64,000 nucleotides of DNA. Origin: Lates calcarifer (taxonomy: Eukaryota; Chordata; Actinopteri; Centropomidae). This document shows positions 35,101-47,060 of this stretch, piece by piece. The stretch lies in contig NC_066849.1 in assembly GCF_001640805.2 (NCBI RefSeq), forward strand, positions 26,865,778 to 26,929,777, written 5' to 3'. The notes below the pieces were generated by a model. It did no database searches. It saw only the letters and a program-made list of their open reading frames with translations, and had not been told where the DNA came from. The position numbers and the translations under genes are program-made. The first letter of the stretch is position 1; each line of letters begins with the position of its first letter.

Positions 35101-38100
35101 TGATGATAGATATACAGTCTGTTTTTAACCTGAAACAGCCATGAAAGTGCTGCATTCAAAGCCACTTTGATAAAAACAGAACACAGAAGCTGCTGGAATA
35201 CCACTGCCTCCATCTGTGAGTTTGTTTGTGCGATTGTGTGGTACTTTTGGTTCAGTAAAGTGTCTGATTACTTCCTGAAACAAACACACCAACAGATGGA
35301 GGCAGTGGTATTCCAGCAGCTCCTGTGGTGGTCTGGTAGTGACGTATAGTGAAAAAGGATCTTACTCTTGAATAAAAACCTCTCTCTGTAGGAAACCTAT
35401 CCATGATGTTGTCAGACATATAATAACAGAAAGACGTCAACACTCACCACCATCAGCTCCATCAGGGCGTGTTCTCTGAGGTTCTTCAGCCCGGACTGCA
35501 ACACAGACAGATTCAGGACTTAAACATAACACAGATTAAAAATACACTTAATAACCTACAGAAGGGGGGGGGGGTTGGGGGGCAGAGACACTTTCTAAAA
35601 TTCAAATCTATTTATCTCTTGAAATCTTTGCATTTAAAGCTTCAACAATCTCAATATTCAGGTCCCATGATGGGTATGTGTCTATTTTATAATTCAGGTG
35701 AGACACTGTACCTGGCACATACATTTCTCCAGCAGAGAAAGAAGAGTTTTGAGAGCTTATTGTGACTGGCTGTGATTTAAAGGTCAGTGTGGTGAACCTG
35801 TGTCGATGTGATGGTCGTCCTACCTGGTAGTAGACGGTGACTTCAGAGTTGGCATCTCCCTTGTTGAGAGATTTGACTTTACAGAGATGATTTTTCTGAG
35901 GCAGCTCCACCACCCGGAACAGGACGGGGACCTCTGCAGACAGAGGCTGGAACTGCAGCTTCCTGCAGAGAGACAGGACTGTGAGGTGGAACTGTGATAT
36001 AAGCTCAGTGTAACATACAGACAGGCCAGATCATCATATTACCACCCTCAGTCCATCTTTTTAAACTTCTATCAAGGCTACAAATATGGTTTGTTTCCTC
36101 TGGAAATTAAAGAAAACTCATTGACATCTTTGCAAATGAGTTTTGAATGAATAAATGAAGCAGGATACTCACTCGATGAAGTACTGCAGAAACTCCTTGG
36201 ACTCCTGTCGGAGACGACAACGTGCATGAGATTACAACTAAACTTTTTACATTTTGTATAAAGGTTGTATATCACAAAACGTCTGCGTGAGACAAGATTT
36301 AGCTCAAGAACACCAGGAAACACAATTGAATTCAGTTTGTGTGTCTGTTGTTTGAGTCAGCTGGCATCACATATCACTATATGATTTCATTAAGACTGAA
36401 AGTAAATCTGGAACATGTTTTAAACTTTCTGTTGTGTTTTTCTGTGCACGTTTTTTCTTTCTTTGGGACGAGACAGATCTCAGTGAATCTCACCGTGCTG
36501 GTGAAGTTTCCCTGCACCAGCCCCTCAGTGTAAAGCTCCGCCTTCAGCCCAGCGACGAAGGTCATGAGGTCGTCGACCGTCAGACCCTTCATGACGGCCT
36601 GATACTTCTGAATGACAGACCAGCGGCAGTGCTCCAGGATCAACAGACGAACATCCCTAAAGAGAGACAGAGGTTACAAGTTTAAGCAGTAGTGAATATA
36701 AAATGCTGAACGTGTGAGGATTGTGAGACGTACTTGCCCAGCCGCTCAGGCTTGATGAGGATGTTGAAGTAGGTTTTCTTCAGCTGCTCGGAGAACATGG
36801 TGAAGACGCCCGGCTCGGCGCTGAAGTCTGCCAGATGATCCACGATCAGCCTCAGCAGCAGCTGGAACAGCAGAGAGGAGTGAGTCTCTTCCCTCATTAT
36901 CAACTGGTGGTTTGACCCTGTGACTCTGAGCTGTAACTAATGTGTTTTCAAACCACTATAATTAATTATTGGCTTCTCTGAGGGACTCTTTCTCCTTTTT
37001 TTCTCCCCATTTTTCATCACATCTGAAATTCTGCAGATTTTCTTGTATTAGTTAGAAACATATATCTGCAGTGAGCCTTTGTAAAACTCCTCAGTGTGTT
37101 TCCTCACCGGCAGTTTGTGGTTGAAGCCTTTCAGTCGGATCACCAGCCCGTGCTCTCCGGCCACCAGTTTGTACTCGAGCTGAGCCACGTCAGCCTCGTA
37201 GGCCGGCTCTGCCAGGTTGTGAGCCAAGATGTTCACAAAGAGGTCGAACAGGACCAGACTGGAAGAAGAACGACACAGTTTAACAACAGCAGAGTGTGTG
37301 TAAAGACAAGTTCATGTTTTTAATGGAGGATCACAGTTTACTGACTGCACTCACACTGTTCACAGGATATTAGTTTATAGTTCAATCTATTCTAATCTAG
37401 ATCCTGTGTTGTATTCAATCTGTGTGTGGCGACACTGAAGCTGAATCTAATGCCTTCTCTTACTTTTCCGGGCTCTTCTGAATCATGGGGGAGATCAAGT
37501 TGAAACGGATATACGCTGAAACACACAAAAAAACATGAAATATTGAATTCACATTCATCAAATACGTCACAACATGAAGTAGATCCTGCCTCTGAAGAAA
37601 AAACAGCTGGTTCTGCATCAGAAAAGTAAATTTTTGAAGAGATAAATCAACAAATCATAAACTGTCTGACAGTATTTTATACATTTTATTTTATTTTATC
37701 ACCAACTAGCTGCAACATTGAAGCTACATGATGTTCACACTGGGTTAAATATTCAGATAGAGATCAAGGTCCATCCAGCTCAGCTGTAACATTATAAATC
37801 AGAGGGCTCAGATCACAACTGTGATAATTAAACATAATGAATCAGACCAATTATTCTTCATTTACGGTCACTGATTAGCTGTTATTATTTTTAGAGGAAA
37901 TGTAATGAGCAGAATCGTCCACCAGATGGAGCTGTTTGACCTCTTGGTTATAATCATGTCCAGTAGTAACCTGAGATACAACTGGATCCCTGAAGTTAGT
38001 CACCGTTTGCTTCTGTAATAACAAGTTGGGAAAAATCTTATCTTGAACTCTTCATACACATGAGCAGGATGTGGTCCAGGTGATGGGCTCCTAATTATTA

Positions 38101-39192
38101 CTCCTAATAATTCCTGATCAAAGGAAATACAAAGGAAACTGAACGATTTGTTCTAGTGCTGATGGAAAATATATAAAAACTACAACACAGAGCAGAGCAG
38201 GGTTTCACAGGATGTATCCTCGACCAATCAGAGAGCACATGGCTGATACTGTACTCACCTTTGGGGATCTTGAACTTGTTGTCCTTCTTGTACCACAGGC
38301 AGCCTCGCTCACTGTTGACTATCCTGACAGGAAACTCTGTGTCGGGACAGTCCGACGTTTTCAGGGTGAAATCCGTCGCTGCAGCAGGAAAAAGACGGAA
38401 AAGATCGAATCGATTGATCATTGGAAGGAGGTGGGTTCATACATCAACACGCTCTGACGTAAACCTTCAAATACCTAAACTTTTGCCTTCTGGCTTTACA
38501 TTAAAACATGCAAACATATTATCCCAATAGTACATGACAGCCGTTCTGATGTATACACTGTGTTTGTACTGACCGATGAACTTGTTCTCAGCAGGAAGGT
38601 GGAGTTCAGGGTTGAGTTCAAAGTCTCCTGCCCAGCGCTGAGCCCACTCCTCTGCGATATCTGACCAGACCAAAGAAACACACTGAAGCTTAAAGAGTCA
38701 ACTGTTAAAACACAAACACCATCACCCACATTTAAAACATCACGTCTCCTCCCTGAACAAACACGTTTGATTTCTGATGCTGGAAGCAGATTTATCACCA
38801 ATTATAACCAACCAACTCCAGTCAGGCGGCACTACCAGAATCCATGTGCAGGTGGTGTGTAGACACAACAAAAAGGTGTGTACATGAGGACCAGTGTGTG
38901 TTTTCAGAGACTTTTTCAAAGAGATTCAGACCAGTCGTCACTTTGACTCGACCTTCAAACTGCTATTTGAGGGTTAAGACTTGGTTTTAAGGTTCAGGTT
39001 AGAATCTGGTTAAATCCTCAGTATGGTACAGAATTGAAAATGTGTGTGTGTGTGTGTGTGTGTCGTACCCTCCATGCTGTAGCAGGTGCCGAACCATTTC
39101 TCTCTGAGTGAACAGTGACCTTCGTTTTCTGGTGACAGCAGCAGCAGGTTTGCTCTGTCTGGAGTCAGGAGGGACAGAGCAGCACTGATCAC

Positions 39193-39229
<37 letters not shown>

Positions 39230-41814
39230 GTAGACGTTTGTATACAGGTTTGAGGTGCCTCAGGTCAAAAGAGACGGTCTCGGTCCAGATCAAACTGAAC
39301 CAGGGTTTGGTTCGTTTCCAGCTTGGACTTTCAGACCAGTTACAGAGGTTGAGGCTCGTCACCCAATTAACAACAGAAGAAGAAAAATAGCTGTGTGCTT
39401 AGTGAGCTCGCAAGATAGCAGTGAAACCACAACTAACCACATCAAGAGGAAGAAGAAGAAGGCGGCAGGCAGTGCATCCACTCACTGCTCCTGATAGAAC
39501 AGGCTGAGATTTCAGACACTTTGAGTCATTAGATTTAGTTATCGCTGACAGATGATAGAATATGACTCAGTGTGTTGTAGGATTAGTAACAGGTACTATT
39601 TGTGCGGCAGAGTGTGAATCTACATTCATGATTCAGAGGGTAAATACAGTCCAGTGAACAGGGAGTGACGGTTCAGAGTGTGGAGTTTATTTGATTCTGG
39701 ATCAGATCTGGGTATGTGGTCCTGGTTACCTGTGGGTCGTACTCAAACATGAGCTGGTCCCCGGTCAGGAAGTCCTCTTTGGGAAACAGCTGCATGTTCT
39801 CACAGATGTTCTCCACGAACTCGATGGGATCCGTCTGTCGGACACAGGGACAGAGACCAGGACCAGGACAGACACCAGGTCACAGGTCAGAGGTGGAGCG
39901 AGGCACTAATAAACTGTGTGTATAAACCCACCCAGACATCCATGCTAAACACCTGTGATGACTGACACACAAACACTGTTTTGTGAGGCTTCATTTAATT
40001 GAATTTATCTCCCTCTCTCACTGCAGCTGATGAATTGTTTCTGTTTCATCGTCACAGAGACGAAGCTGATTCATTTCAGTGTTTGCAGACAGCAGCCTCT
40101 GATTGTTGTTCACCTGCTGTGTGTCATCATGTCTGTAAACACATTCATTCAGACAGTGTGTGTCTGTGCCGTACCTGCTCCTGATAGTGGAACTCGTTGG
40201 CTTCTATCTTCTGAATTTCCTCATAGATCCTGAAAGAAAGAACATGGAGCTTTTTATTTTCAAACAGGAACAAAATGTAGAAATCACCTGCAGAATACTT
40301 TTACTCTGAAATACTGTTTCTGTGCTCATGTAAACCAGAGTCCTGCAGCACAACAAGAGCAAATATTTCTACTGTGTGTTTCTATGGAGCCTGACCTCTG
40401 CTGGGGACCCAGAGTCTGGAGCATCTTCAGATACTGGAAAACAAAATCCACAACCTGCACAGACACAAATACAGGTTAATTCATTAATCCACTGATGGTG
40501 GTGATTTCTAAATGAGTGATATCAGTGTTGTTTGACCTGGTAGAAGTTCTGGTAGCCCTGGTCTGTGAGGGTGATGGAGATGGAGAAGATGGAGTAGGTG
40601 GTGTTTTGATCGAAGCCTGTTTCACTGTTTCCTCCAAACAGAGCCAGAGCCCAGCACCTGAAAACACACACACACACACACACAGTATGTACCTGTGCAC
40701 TTGTTCACCTGTGGTTTATTCTTCAGTTGGATGTTGGATGTGTTTGTGACTCACTTCTTCCTGAGCAGAGACAGGATGCTGCCGGTTCCTTCGTGTCCGA
40801 TCAGCCAGGAGATGTAGTGAAGAGGCTTCACTCTGACAGGAAACACAAACACACACTCCGTCAGTCAGTGCACCTCAGTCTGACAGAGGCGAGCCCGTGT
40901 ATAAGATATCTCATTTTTATTTGATCTGAACTAAATGAGCAGATTGTGAAATGTACTTTCTTTTACTGACATCATTTTCAAATCTGTGTCTTAGTGCAAA
41001 TGATTTAAATGCAGATGAAAAGCTGAGCTCGGCCTTCGGACACATTCAATGTGGAATGAAGCACAACTCTCCAGCTGCTACATTTACCATCTGATATTAT
41101 TCAGCTGTTCTCTACAGAGCAGGGAGGAAGGAAGTCACATCTTAAAGATGTTCTACTGCTGAGTTTCTGCTTCACAGTGAAGGAGTAAACATGACGGCAT
41201 CATATGGTCACATACAGCTGTCCTCACATCACCTTACTGTCTACTGTTACTTTCATGATGCTAATTCATTTGTAAGTCATTTGCTCCTTATCACAGTTTC
41301 AGCTCAAAGAAGTGACTTCATCTGAGCCTCAGATCAGCTCTTCCTCCTTCCTGCAGGTGGATTAAATATGTCACATCAGAATGAGTGAGTGACGTTAAAT
41401 CAGTGTTTATCTTTTCATGTGGGCGGCTGCTGCCTGCTGTGCTGGAGGATCAAACACACACACTTTGACTCACCTGTAATGTTTCCCCTGTGGAGGTACG
41501 GCCCAGCTGATGGTCAGAGCATGAACCTTCCTCACAGGAACCACTGAAACACACAGACATTCAGTCTGTTTCCTGCTGTTAATCAAACGTTATCATGAAC
41601 AAGTTTATGATAAACACATGAAGAGGTTCAGGTTAAAGCCTCGTGGTCTGAGCTGCATGGTTTAACATTTGAACATAAGCATGTTTAATAACAGATAACT
41701 GGAGTCGTATTATTGACAGCAGGACAGGATCTGACCTCTGTACAGTTTGTTGAAGGCCGGTGTGTCAAACGGCTGCAGGAGGTGAGAGAAGTCGGCTCGA
41801 GGTTCACCACTGAA

Positions 41815-41848
<34 letters not shown>

Positions 41849-44800
41849 GACAGACAGACAGACACCGAGAAGGTTTGACAACACGTGTGATCAAACATGA
41901 GGAACATCAGAGTCGTGTGTTACTGTGTAAACACAATCAGAGGCTGTAACCACACGGAGCAGGTGAAGCCTCTGTGTGTTTGCTCTGGCTGCTGTGCAGT
42001 CGTCTTACTTGTTGGGAACTTTGATGAAGATCTCTCTCACCCACTGCTCCAGAGTGTCCAGTGTCTCTGCAGAGCACAAACACAGTATTATCTCCAAACT
42101 GTTCCATCTTTCAGTTCAGAGACAAACTCAGAGTAATCTTTAAAGCTCTGCACCTTTGGACTGCACAGCGAGCGTCATGTAATGAGCAGAGTAATATCTC
42201 CTCCAGAAGTCCCGCAGCCGCTGGTACGTGTTGATCTGTTTCTCTCTGGGCTCGTGTTTTAATGTCTGAGCGTTGCCTGATGGGAAACAGACGTTCAACA
42301 GAGATGCAGCTCAAAACATGGAGACACTGCGACACTGCAAAGTCCTTTAAAATACATTTACAGAACTGATTAAAATGGAAAATACTAAGAAATAAAAACA
42401 GAGAACAGCAAATAAACACAAGACATCACCACTGAATATTTAAGATTATCTAACAACTTTAAATAAGTTCTTACCCCAGCAGAATTTACTCATAGGGTGT
42501 CCAGGTTTAGCCAAACTCCCAAACAGCATCTCCTTCCGATGTGAGTCAGACGGCCTGGCGAGCTGGTACTCTGAACACAGGAAGTCAGAACAGGACCACG
42601 ACATGAGGAAAATGAAGAGAGAGGAATAAAGTGCGACTGTAGATCAACAGAGACGGTGCAGCGTTAAACAGCATCTCAGTGCAGAAACAGTGTGACGCTG
42701 TGAGCTTTGACTCACCGCTGTCCACAGCCTCCACCTCTCTGTCGATGGCGTCTTCAATCATCAGAGGACAGATGAAGAACTGAGCCCACCTGAAACACAC
42801 CGTGCTTCAATACATTAGAATGATGACAGACACAGACACTCTCTACATATCATTTGTTCTTGGTCAACATCACTCAGCCTAAATCTGAACTACATCCAAA
42901 CAGGACCTGTTTCTGAGGCCCAGCTCTGCTCTCTGTTACTCTGCTGTTACAGGCAGCTGGACTCTGACTCTCAGAACATTTCTGATGTTAATACCTCAGA
43001 CATCAGCTTCATTTAACTCCAGGACCAATCAATATCTGATTAGTTACCATGATGACATGAAAACAGCTGAAACCATTAGTCAACCGCCAACTTATTAAGA
43101 AACCATTCTGATAACTGATTAATAATTGGAGTCACTAGAAACTTGCTTGATACTGAGCCAGACCAGACCCAGTAGTCTGGTCTGGCTCGGCTCAGCTCTG
43201 TGCTGATGCACAGATTAGTTTATTTTCCTCCTTGAGAGAAAAGACTTTGCAGCTGCTTTGACTGTAGGAATGAATCTTAATTCACCTGCAGAACAAGCTG
43301 CAGACGTCTCCTCCTCACTCAGGAGGGTCGGTCTTTTCCAATCCACTGAGCTCTGGTCTAAAAACAGCATCAGAGACAACATGGCTGCTGAGCGTGCATC
43401 AGTTGGCCGTTGGAGAGCGGCTGAGCGCTCGTTGTGATCTTTAATGAAGCGGTTGACCTCCCATCAGAAGGACAGATGGCTGCCACCAACTCACACAGAG
43501 GACACCGACCTCACGACAGGGAGACGCCTGACACTCCTGTTCTGACAGGAAATCCCTGCGAGCTGACGCTTCATTCTTCACCTTCTACAGCTCTGCTGCA
43601 GGCTTCACAATGTTTGAATCTTTGTCTGAGCGTTAAAACTGAACCGGCAGAGGAACAGGGAAATGAGCGAGTGGAACAGTCAGAGTCTGAGCCTCACCTG
43701 TCGAGCGCCTCTCTGAAATACTTCCTCTGCACGTCGAACTGGAAGATGGTCCTCTCGCAGTCGGTGGAGGCGTTGTCACTTCCACCGTGCTTCTTCAAGA
43801 AAGCGTCAAAACCGTTCTCTGCTGGGTATTTCTCACTGCCCATGAACACCACTGCACACCACAGAGAGAGACATTTAAGAAGAAATGAGTTTGATTTCCT
43901 CAGGTTAGATGTTCTGCTTCAGATCAGAGAAGCTGTCAGTCAGGATGCAGCACTAAAGGTTAGCTCTGGTAATTTTAACCTTATATTCCCATGTTCTTGG
44001 AGCATCAACCAGACTCCATTGACAAACCCAGTAATTTTACAGAGCAGAACACAGGAGCTGCATCAATCTGTTAGTGTGTCCTCCAGGTCTAACAAAAGTC
44101 TCAAGTGCATTTCCTCTCTGCATGGAGGTGTGAACGGAGCCGGGGTTTAAACTTCCCTCTCAGCTCTTTCTCCCTCACTCTTCACACAACTATTCAGTGT
44201 GATCGCTGACTGTCTGCAAACATCCTCTGTCATCCCCACATTCAAAGAATAATCCGTCTCCCTGCTCTCTGTGACGTGCTCACGCTGCCTTCAGGTGCAG
44301 CTGGTAGGAACACGTCCTCTGACCTTGTTCTGACACTTTAAACTTTCACAGCTTCTTTTCAGCTTTGAGTCTCCTCTGCCAGACTCACTGTGTTCCAGGA
44401 AGTGTGCGAGGCCGGGCAGGTCGTCCGGGTCACTGAAGCTCCCCACGCTGATGCACAGAGCAGCTGCCGCCTGGAAACACACACATGAAACAACTCATTC
44501 AGCACCTGCACGACCACTGGGGAGTATTATGGGAACTGTATTAAAACAAAGCCTCATCACTGCTGATTACCGTCTCTTCACATCACCCACCTGCTTCTCT
44601 GAGCTCCCTCTCTTCTTCTTCCCGGCGTTCTCCTCGTCCAGCTCGTCGAAGTCGCTGTCCTGCTCCTCCTCTTCGTTTTCCTCCTCGTCCTCCTCCGAGC
44701 CCTCGCCAGAATCCCCCTCATCCTCAGCTTCCTCCTCTTCCTCCTCAGCCCTGTCCTCAGATTCCCCCTTGTCCTCTCCGTTTTCACTGCCTCCCTTCCC

Positions 44801-46600
44801 ATCGGCCCCGCTGAAGTCAGAGATGAGGAGAGCTCGGAGGCCGTTACTCAGCTCGATGTATCTGCAGAGAGAGGGAGAGGACTCTTCTAAACTGCCTCTA
44901 ACTCCTCTCAGACCTTCAGCCTTATGATGTGTTGTGAATCCAGCCCCTGATGTTGGACTCAGCTCTAACATTTAAACCACACACCTGTATTTCTTTGGGT
45001 CACTGGGAGATTTGATGATCTCTGTGTCGTCCTTGTCCTCTGCAGCGACTCCATCTCCGGCAGCCACCTGGGCCTTCACATCCACCGAGGCCGGCGGCGG
45101 CTCGCCCTGGTCTGGAGCAGATACCTGTCCTGGCACAGAGCCGCCGCTCACCGACTTGTTGGTCTGAGGCATTTTTACAGAGTCTGGTGTGACAGTGCCA
45201 GACAGGAAGAAAAACCTAAAGGAACATGGATAAAAACAGAGAGATCACACAGTTTTATCATAAAAGGTGTCAGGTAATGGACATTAGTGGAGTGCTATGT
45301 GAACACTCCTTAGCCTCTCTTTGCTCTGGTATCACAATGAAGTGTTCTTCCTCTTTTAACATGACGATGCACAAAGTCAGGCTCAGAGGCCTCCTGACCT
45401 GACCACGTCCAGCACCCTCATCAGCATCAGGGCTGGACCTCACTGACGCTCTACTCTCTCTGAATGGAAGCTTTCAAACTGAAATCAGTCAATAATCTAT
45501 TGAATTATTGACAGAAAATTCCTCACTAACTATTCAGATTGTTGATTGGTTGATTCAGTGATTTATAGAAGAAAACCTGCAAATATTTCCCATCATTTCT
45601 CTCATTGTTTAATATGAATAATTCATCATTTAACTGAAAAATAATCGACAGATTAAAGGACTATTTCCTCTCTACTGTCCCGTCACTGCAGCTCAGCATG
45701 GAGACACTGTCCTACAGATGATGGTGAGGCATCATATTACAGTGGATTTTATCCATCACTTAGACTGAATTCACTTAAGAGAGAAATGTCTTCACATCCA
45801 CTAAGAACAAGAGGAACAGCATACAATGAGTCTTCATTCAGATCCCTGCAGCCTGGTTCCAACAGACTGAAGGCAGTTACAGTAACTCATTAGTAATAAC
45901 GATATGAGGAAGCAGATTTAAACTGTAATTGCTGGGCTGAATGTACGCCGAACTCAAGAGTGTCACTTACTAATCTTTAAAAACGCTCGGGTCACATTGT
46001 GTCATGTATTATTTTGCCGGTAGGAGAGGGTGAATGAAAATATTGGATTTTTCAAATGCAGTTTGGTGCCTCGGTGTCCTCGGGCGAGAGAGCTGCATGG
46101 AACACAGTGTAATAATAGTGCTATGCGTCAGTGAGCAGAACATTCGTTAATTTTCGGCTAATTTAACAGCTAGCTTAGCTGTTAGGAAACGGCAGGAAGC
46201 TAGCAGGCTAACTATTAAAGCTAATGTGAAATATCCACCAATAACGTTCATGCGATCACAATAACTTTAAAGACGGACGGTGACTTAGTCAACCGGCAGG
46301 TAAGTTAGTTAACCTGGTTAGCTGTATATTAGCTCTTAGTAATCCTGTTGTTACTGTTGAGAATGACACGACTGTTGAACAGCGAGTTCTCAGTATCACT
46401 ACAGGCTGGACTACCGGTGTTTTATTTCCTCCGGTGCCCGGAGACATGTTGAGTCAGAAACATGAGCCAGCTGTTTGCTTTGTCATGTCTGGGTTTTTAA
46501 ATAAAGACGCTCACCTGCTTCAGCTGCGTTAACGGCGATATAAGTTTGGAGTGTCTGTTACAGTGCAGCAGCCTAGCCTGAGACCGCTAGTGGTTAGCCA
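23170..46600 (-). CDS. nrdc: Nardilysin (NRD convertase), M16 metallopeptidase
   Basis: Zinc metallopeptidase of family M16 that cleaves at the N-terminal side of arginine in dibasic sites and acts in ectodomain shedding. Thirty coding exons run from ATG 45172-45170 to stop 23422-23420, total 3309 nt, 1102 residues, with every junction in phase (human protein about 1150). Coding exons high to low: 44985-45172, 44591-44861, 44389-44470, 43698-43851, 42716-42789, 42475-42570, 42154-42276, 42009-42066, 41736-41809, 41474-41543, 40755-40832, 40537-40657, 40396-40454, 40175-40229, 39730-39834, 39069-39192, 38574-38660, 38259-38378, 37464-37515, 37108-37258, 36734-36861, 36494-36656, 36173-36204, 35824-35962, 35458-35505, 34781-34833, 34575-34658, 34287-34494, 33195-33284, 23420-23641. 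The acidic domain precedes HFLEH (residues 176-180). The C-terminus is DIRAFTSSLPLHPYHKILS. 3' AATAAA at about 23170. Confidence 0.95.
23420..23641 (-). CDS. nrdc: nrdc terminal coding exon
   Basis: The acceptor is CTCTGACCAG. It reads VVGFGVEENDPPDQS through TDIRAFTSSLPLHPYHKILS-stop, matching the conserved nardilysin C-terminus. It joins exon 29 (KLSVH|VVGFG) in phase 0 across an intron of about 9.55 kb. It lies on the opposite strand within an intron of the + gene. Confidence 0.93.
   Translation of the reverse strand: MVGFGVEENDPPDQSVTCSPESPDNPPSSAYGEVSEMTFLLASSPPLQDATLITDIRAFTSSLPLHPYHKILS
23803..23850 (+). other. 48-bp nardilysin exon copy on the opposite strand
   Basis: LGLKNLSEHALMELMV is encoded between CTGTTTTGCAG and GTGAGTGTTGAC. 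nrdc exon 25 (35458-35505, -) encodes SGLKNLREHALMELMV, has the same 48-bp length and 0-0 phase, and continues into the same intron start GTGAGTGTTGAC. By my count 41 of 48 nucleotides agree and four of the seven differences are synonymous. This is a genomic, not retro-, copy. It could be spliced as an exon of the + gene. Confidence 0.85.
24040..25959. repeat. 38-bp minisatellite array, block 1
   Basis: Head-to-tail units of about 38 bp: TGTCATAGTATAGTATGGTG followed by a TCAAAAA tract, a short variable linker (TGG, CCA, CGC or CAC) and TCAAAAAA. There are about 50 units. Multi-unit blocks repeat: 25090-25440 reappears about 420 bp later at 25510-25860, so a higher-order structure of about 11 units exists. 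It lies in the last nrdc intron, between two exons of the + gene. Confidence 0.97.
26292..26297 (+). terminator. Polyadenylation signal of the + gene
   Basis: AATAAA about 190 bp after the TGA at 26099-26101, followed by a TGTGTT-like GT-rich stretch near 26325. It supports a transcript ending here on +. Confidence 0.5.
26440..28030. repeat. 28-bp telomere-like tandem array
   Basis: Each 28-bp monomer is TAACCCTAACCCTA plus a 14-nt linker. Linkers alternate between GCTTCTAAAATCTG-like and GCTGCTTAAATCCA-like forms, so the array is largely 56-bp dimers. TAACCC is the C-strand of the vertebrate TTAGGG telomere repeat. A block of several monomers recurs at about 27030, 27420 and 27610. The edges (26440-26650 and from 27960) are more degenerate. 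It is flanked on both sides by the 38-bp minisatellite. Confidence 0.95.
28081..28262. other. Short unique spacer with a retroelement-tail-like sequence
   Basis: ATAATCCTTTATTAATCCCA near 28141 resembles, on the reverse strand, the TGGGATTAATAAAGGAT tail of fish non-LTR elements. Otherwise there is no feature. It separates the telomere-like array from minisatellite block 2. Confidence 0.35.
28263..33190. repeat. 38-bp minisatellite array, block 2 (contains assembly gap)
   Basis: Same unit and orientation as block 1. A marked variant unit (TGTCATCGTATAATAAGGCA with ATCAACAATGG) recurs at about 28730, 29140, 30625, 30890, 31455, 32175, 32635 and 32785, marking a higher-order repeat. The array stops at about 33135, and one last partial unit (33171-33189) reaches within about five bases of the nrdc exon 29 donor. 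Confidence 0.97.
29460..30459. other. Assembly gap, 1000 N
   Basis: Exactly 1000 N inside minisatellite block 2, with repeat units on both sides. The round size suggests a placeholder, so the true array length is unknown. Confidence 0.99.
35188..35321. repeat. Perfect 30-bp inverted repeat with 74-bp loop
   Basis: 35188-35217 and 35292-35321 are exact reverse complements (AGCTGCTGGAATACCACTGC on the left arm). Similarity continues imperfectly outside the arms. It lies in the nrdc intron between exons 25 and 26. It could be a MITE-like insertion or a hairpin. Confidence 0.9.
39040..39225 (-). repeat. Complementary (TG)n / (CA)n tracts bracketing nrdc exon 16
   Basis: On + there is a (TG)n tract at 39040-39063 and a (CA)n tract at 39196-39225. 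In nrdc sense this is a (TG)n tract right at the exon 16 acceptor and a (CA)n tract starting about six bases after its donor. The tracts can pair with each other in the pre-mRNA and enclose the 124-bp exon. Confidence 0.9.
40662..40684. repeat. (CA)n microsatellite
   Basis: A short CA tract in the nrdc intron just upstream of the acceptor of exon 12 (40537-40657). Confidence 0.9.
41815..41868. repeat. (GACA)n microsatellite
   Basis: A CAGACAGACAGACAGA tract in the nrdc intron directly upstream of exon 9 (41736-41809) in the gene's sense; there it reads as a CTGT/TCTG pyrimidine-rich run next to the acceptor. Confidence 0.9.
44389..44470 (-). CDS. nrdc: nrdc catalytic HxxEH exon
   Basis: It encodes AAAALCISVGSFSDPDDLP and GLAHFLEH. 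H176 and H180 are the zinc-binding histidines and E179 the catalytic base. The next exon supplies MVFMGSEKYPAENGFDAF. The third ligand is expected in EVEAVDSEYQ, encoded by exons 5-6. Confidence 0.95.
44591..44861 (-). CDS. nrdc: nrdc acidic-domain exon
   Basis: It encodes YIELSNGLRALLISDFSG and then a run of about 60 residues rich in glutamate and aspartate (for example EEDEEENEEEEQDSDFDELD), ending KKKRGSSEKQ. The acidic insertion distinguishes nardilysin from insulin-degrading enzyme and binds partners and polyamines in mammals. Confidence 0.95.
46250..46600 (-). promoter_or_regulatory. nrdc: nrdc 5' UTR exon and promoter region
   Basis: In nrdc sense the sequence GCTGAAGCAG|GTGAGCGTC gives a good donor at 46515. 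A matching acceptor (TGTCACACCAG) is at 45184, 13 bases upstream of the ATG block. A non-coding first exon of under 100 bp at about 46515-46600 is therefore likely. A CpG-bearing stretch runs 45950-46600. A + strand CAG|GTAAGT donor at 46299/46300 suggests divergent transcription. Confidence 0.55.
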
Positions 46601-47060
46601 AAACAAAGCCTGTGATTCGCTGAGAGGACGTCAATCACAGGCAGACCTAGTTTCTGATTGGTCGATTCGTCTGTGACGACAGAAGTAAAGTTTGATTGAA
46701 AAACACACTGAAAAACTAATGAATAAAAAAATAAAAATAAATACTGTAAATCCAGTGGCACAGGCTTGGTTTAATGTGATCACATATAGGAATACACAGA
46801 AATAAATACATTAATTAAAACAGAATCTTAAAGACAGAAAAATCAGTTCTTTCCAGCTTTTACTTTGATGGATGTTCAGTTAATCAACTCAGAATCAAAA
46901 CATGAATTGATTGATTTATTTATTTAAACAGCGACAGAGGATCCATGTACACTATATTCAATATTTTTTAATCAGCTTTTTTTTAAATAGTTGTACTAGT
47001 GGTAGAAGAAAAGGAGGTCACAGAGAGAGACAAAGTCAGAGCGATGTTATGATTAAAGAT
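46601..47060. other. Intergenic, nrdc promoter to putative rab3b 3' end
   Basis: AT-rich DNA with no coding sequence recognised. Confidence 0.5.

Noticed and set aside
43434..44150. 238-codon + strand ORF
   Set aside because: It runs antisense across nrdc exon 4 and its flanking introns, and shows no family resemblance.
44578..44802. Arginine-rich minus-strand ORF
   Set aside because: Frame-shifted reading of the GA-rich acidic-domain exon of nrdc.
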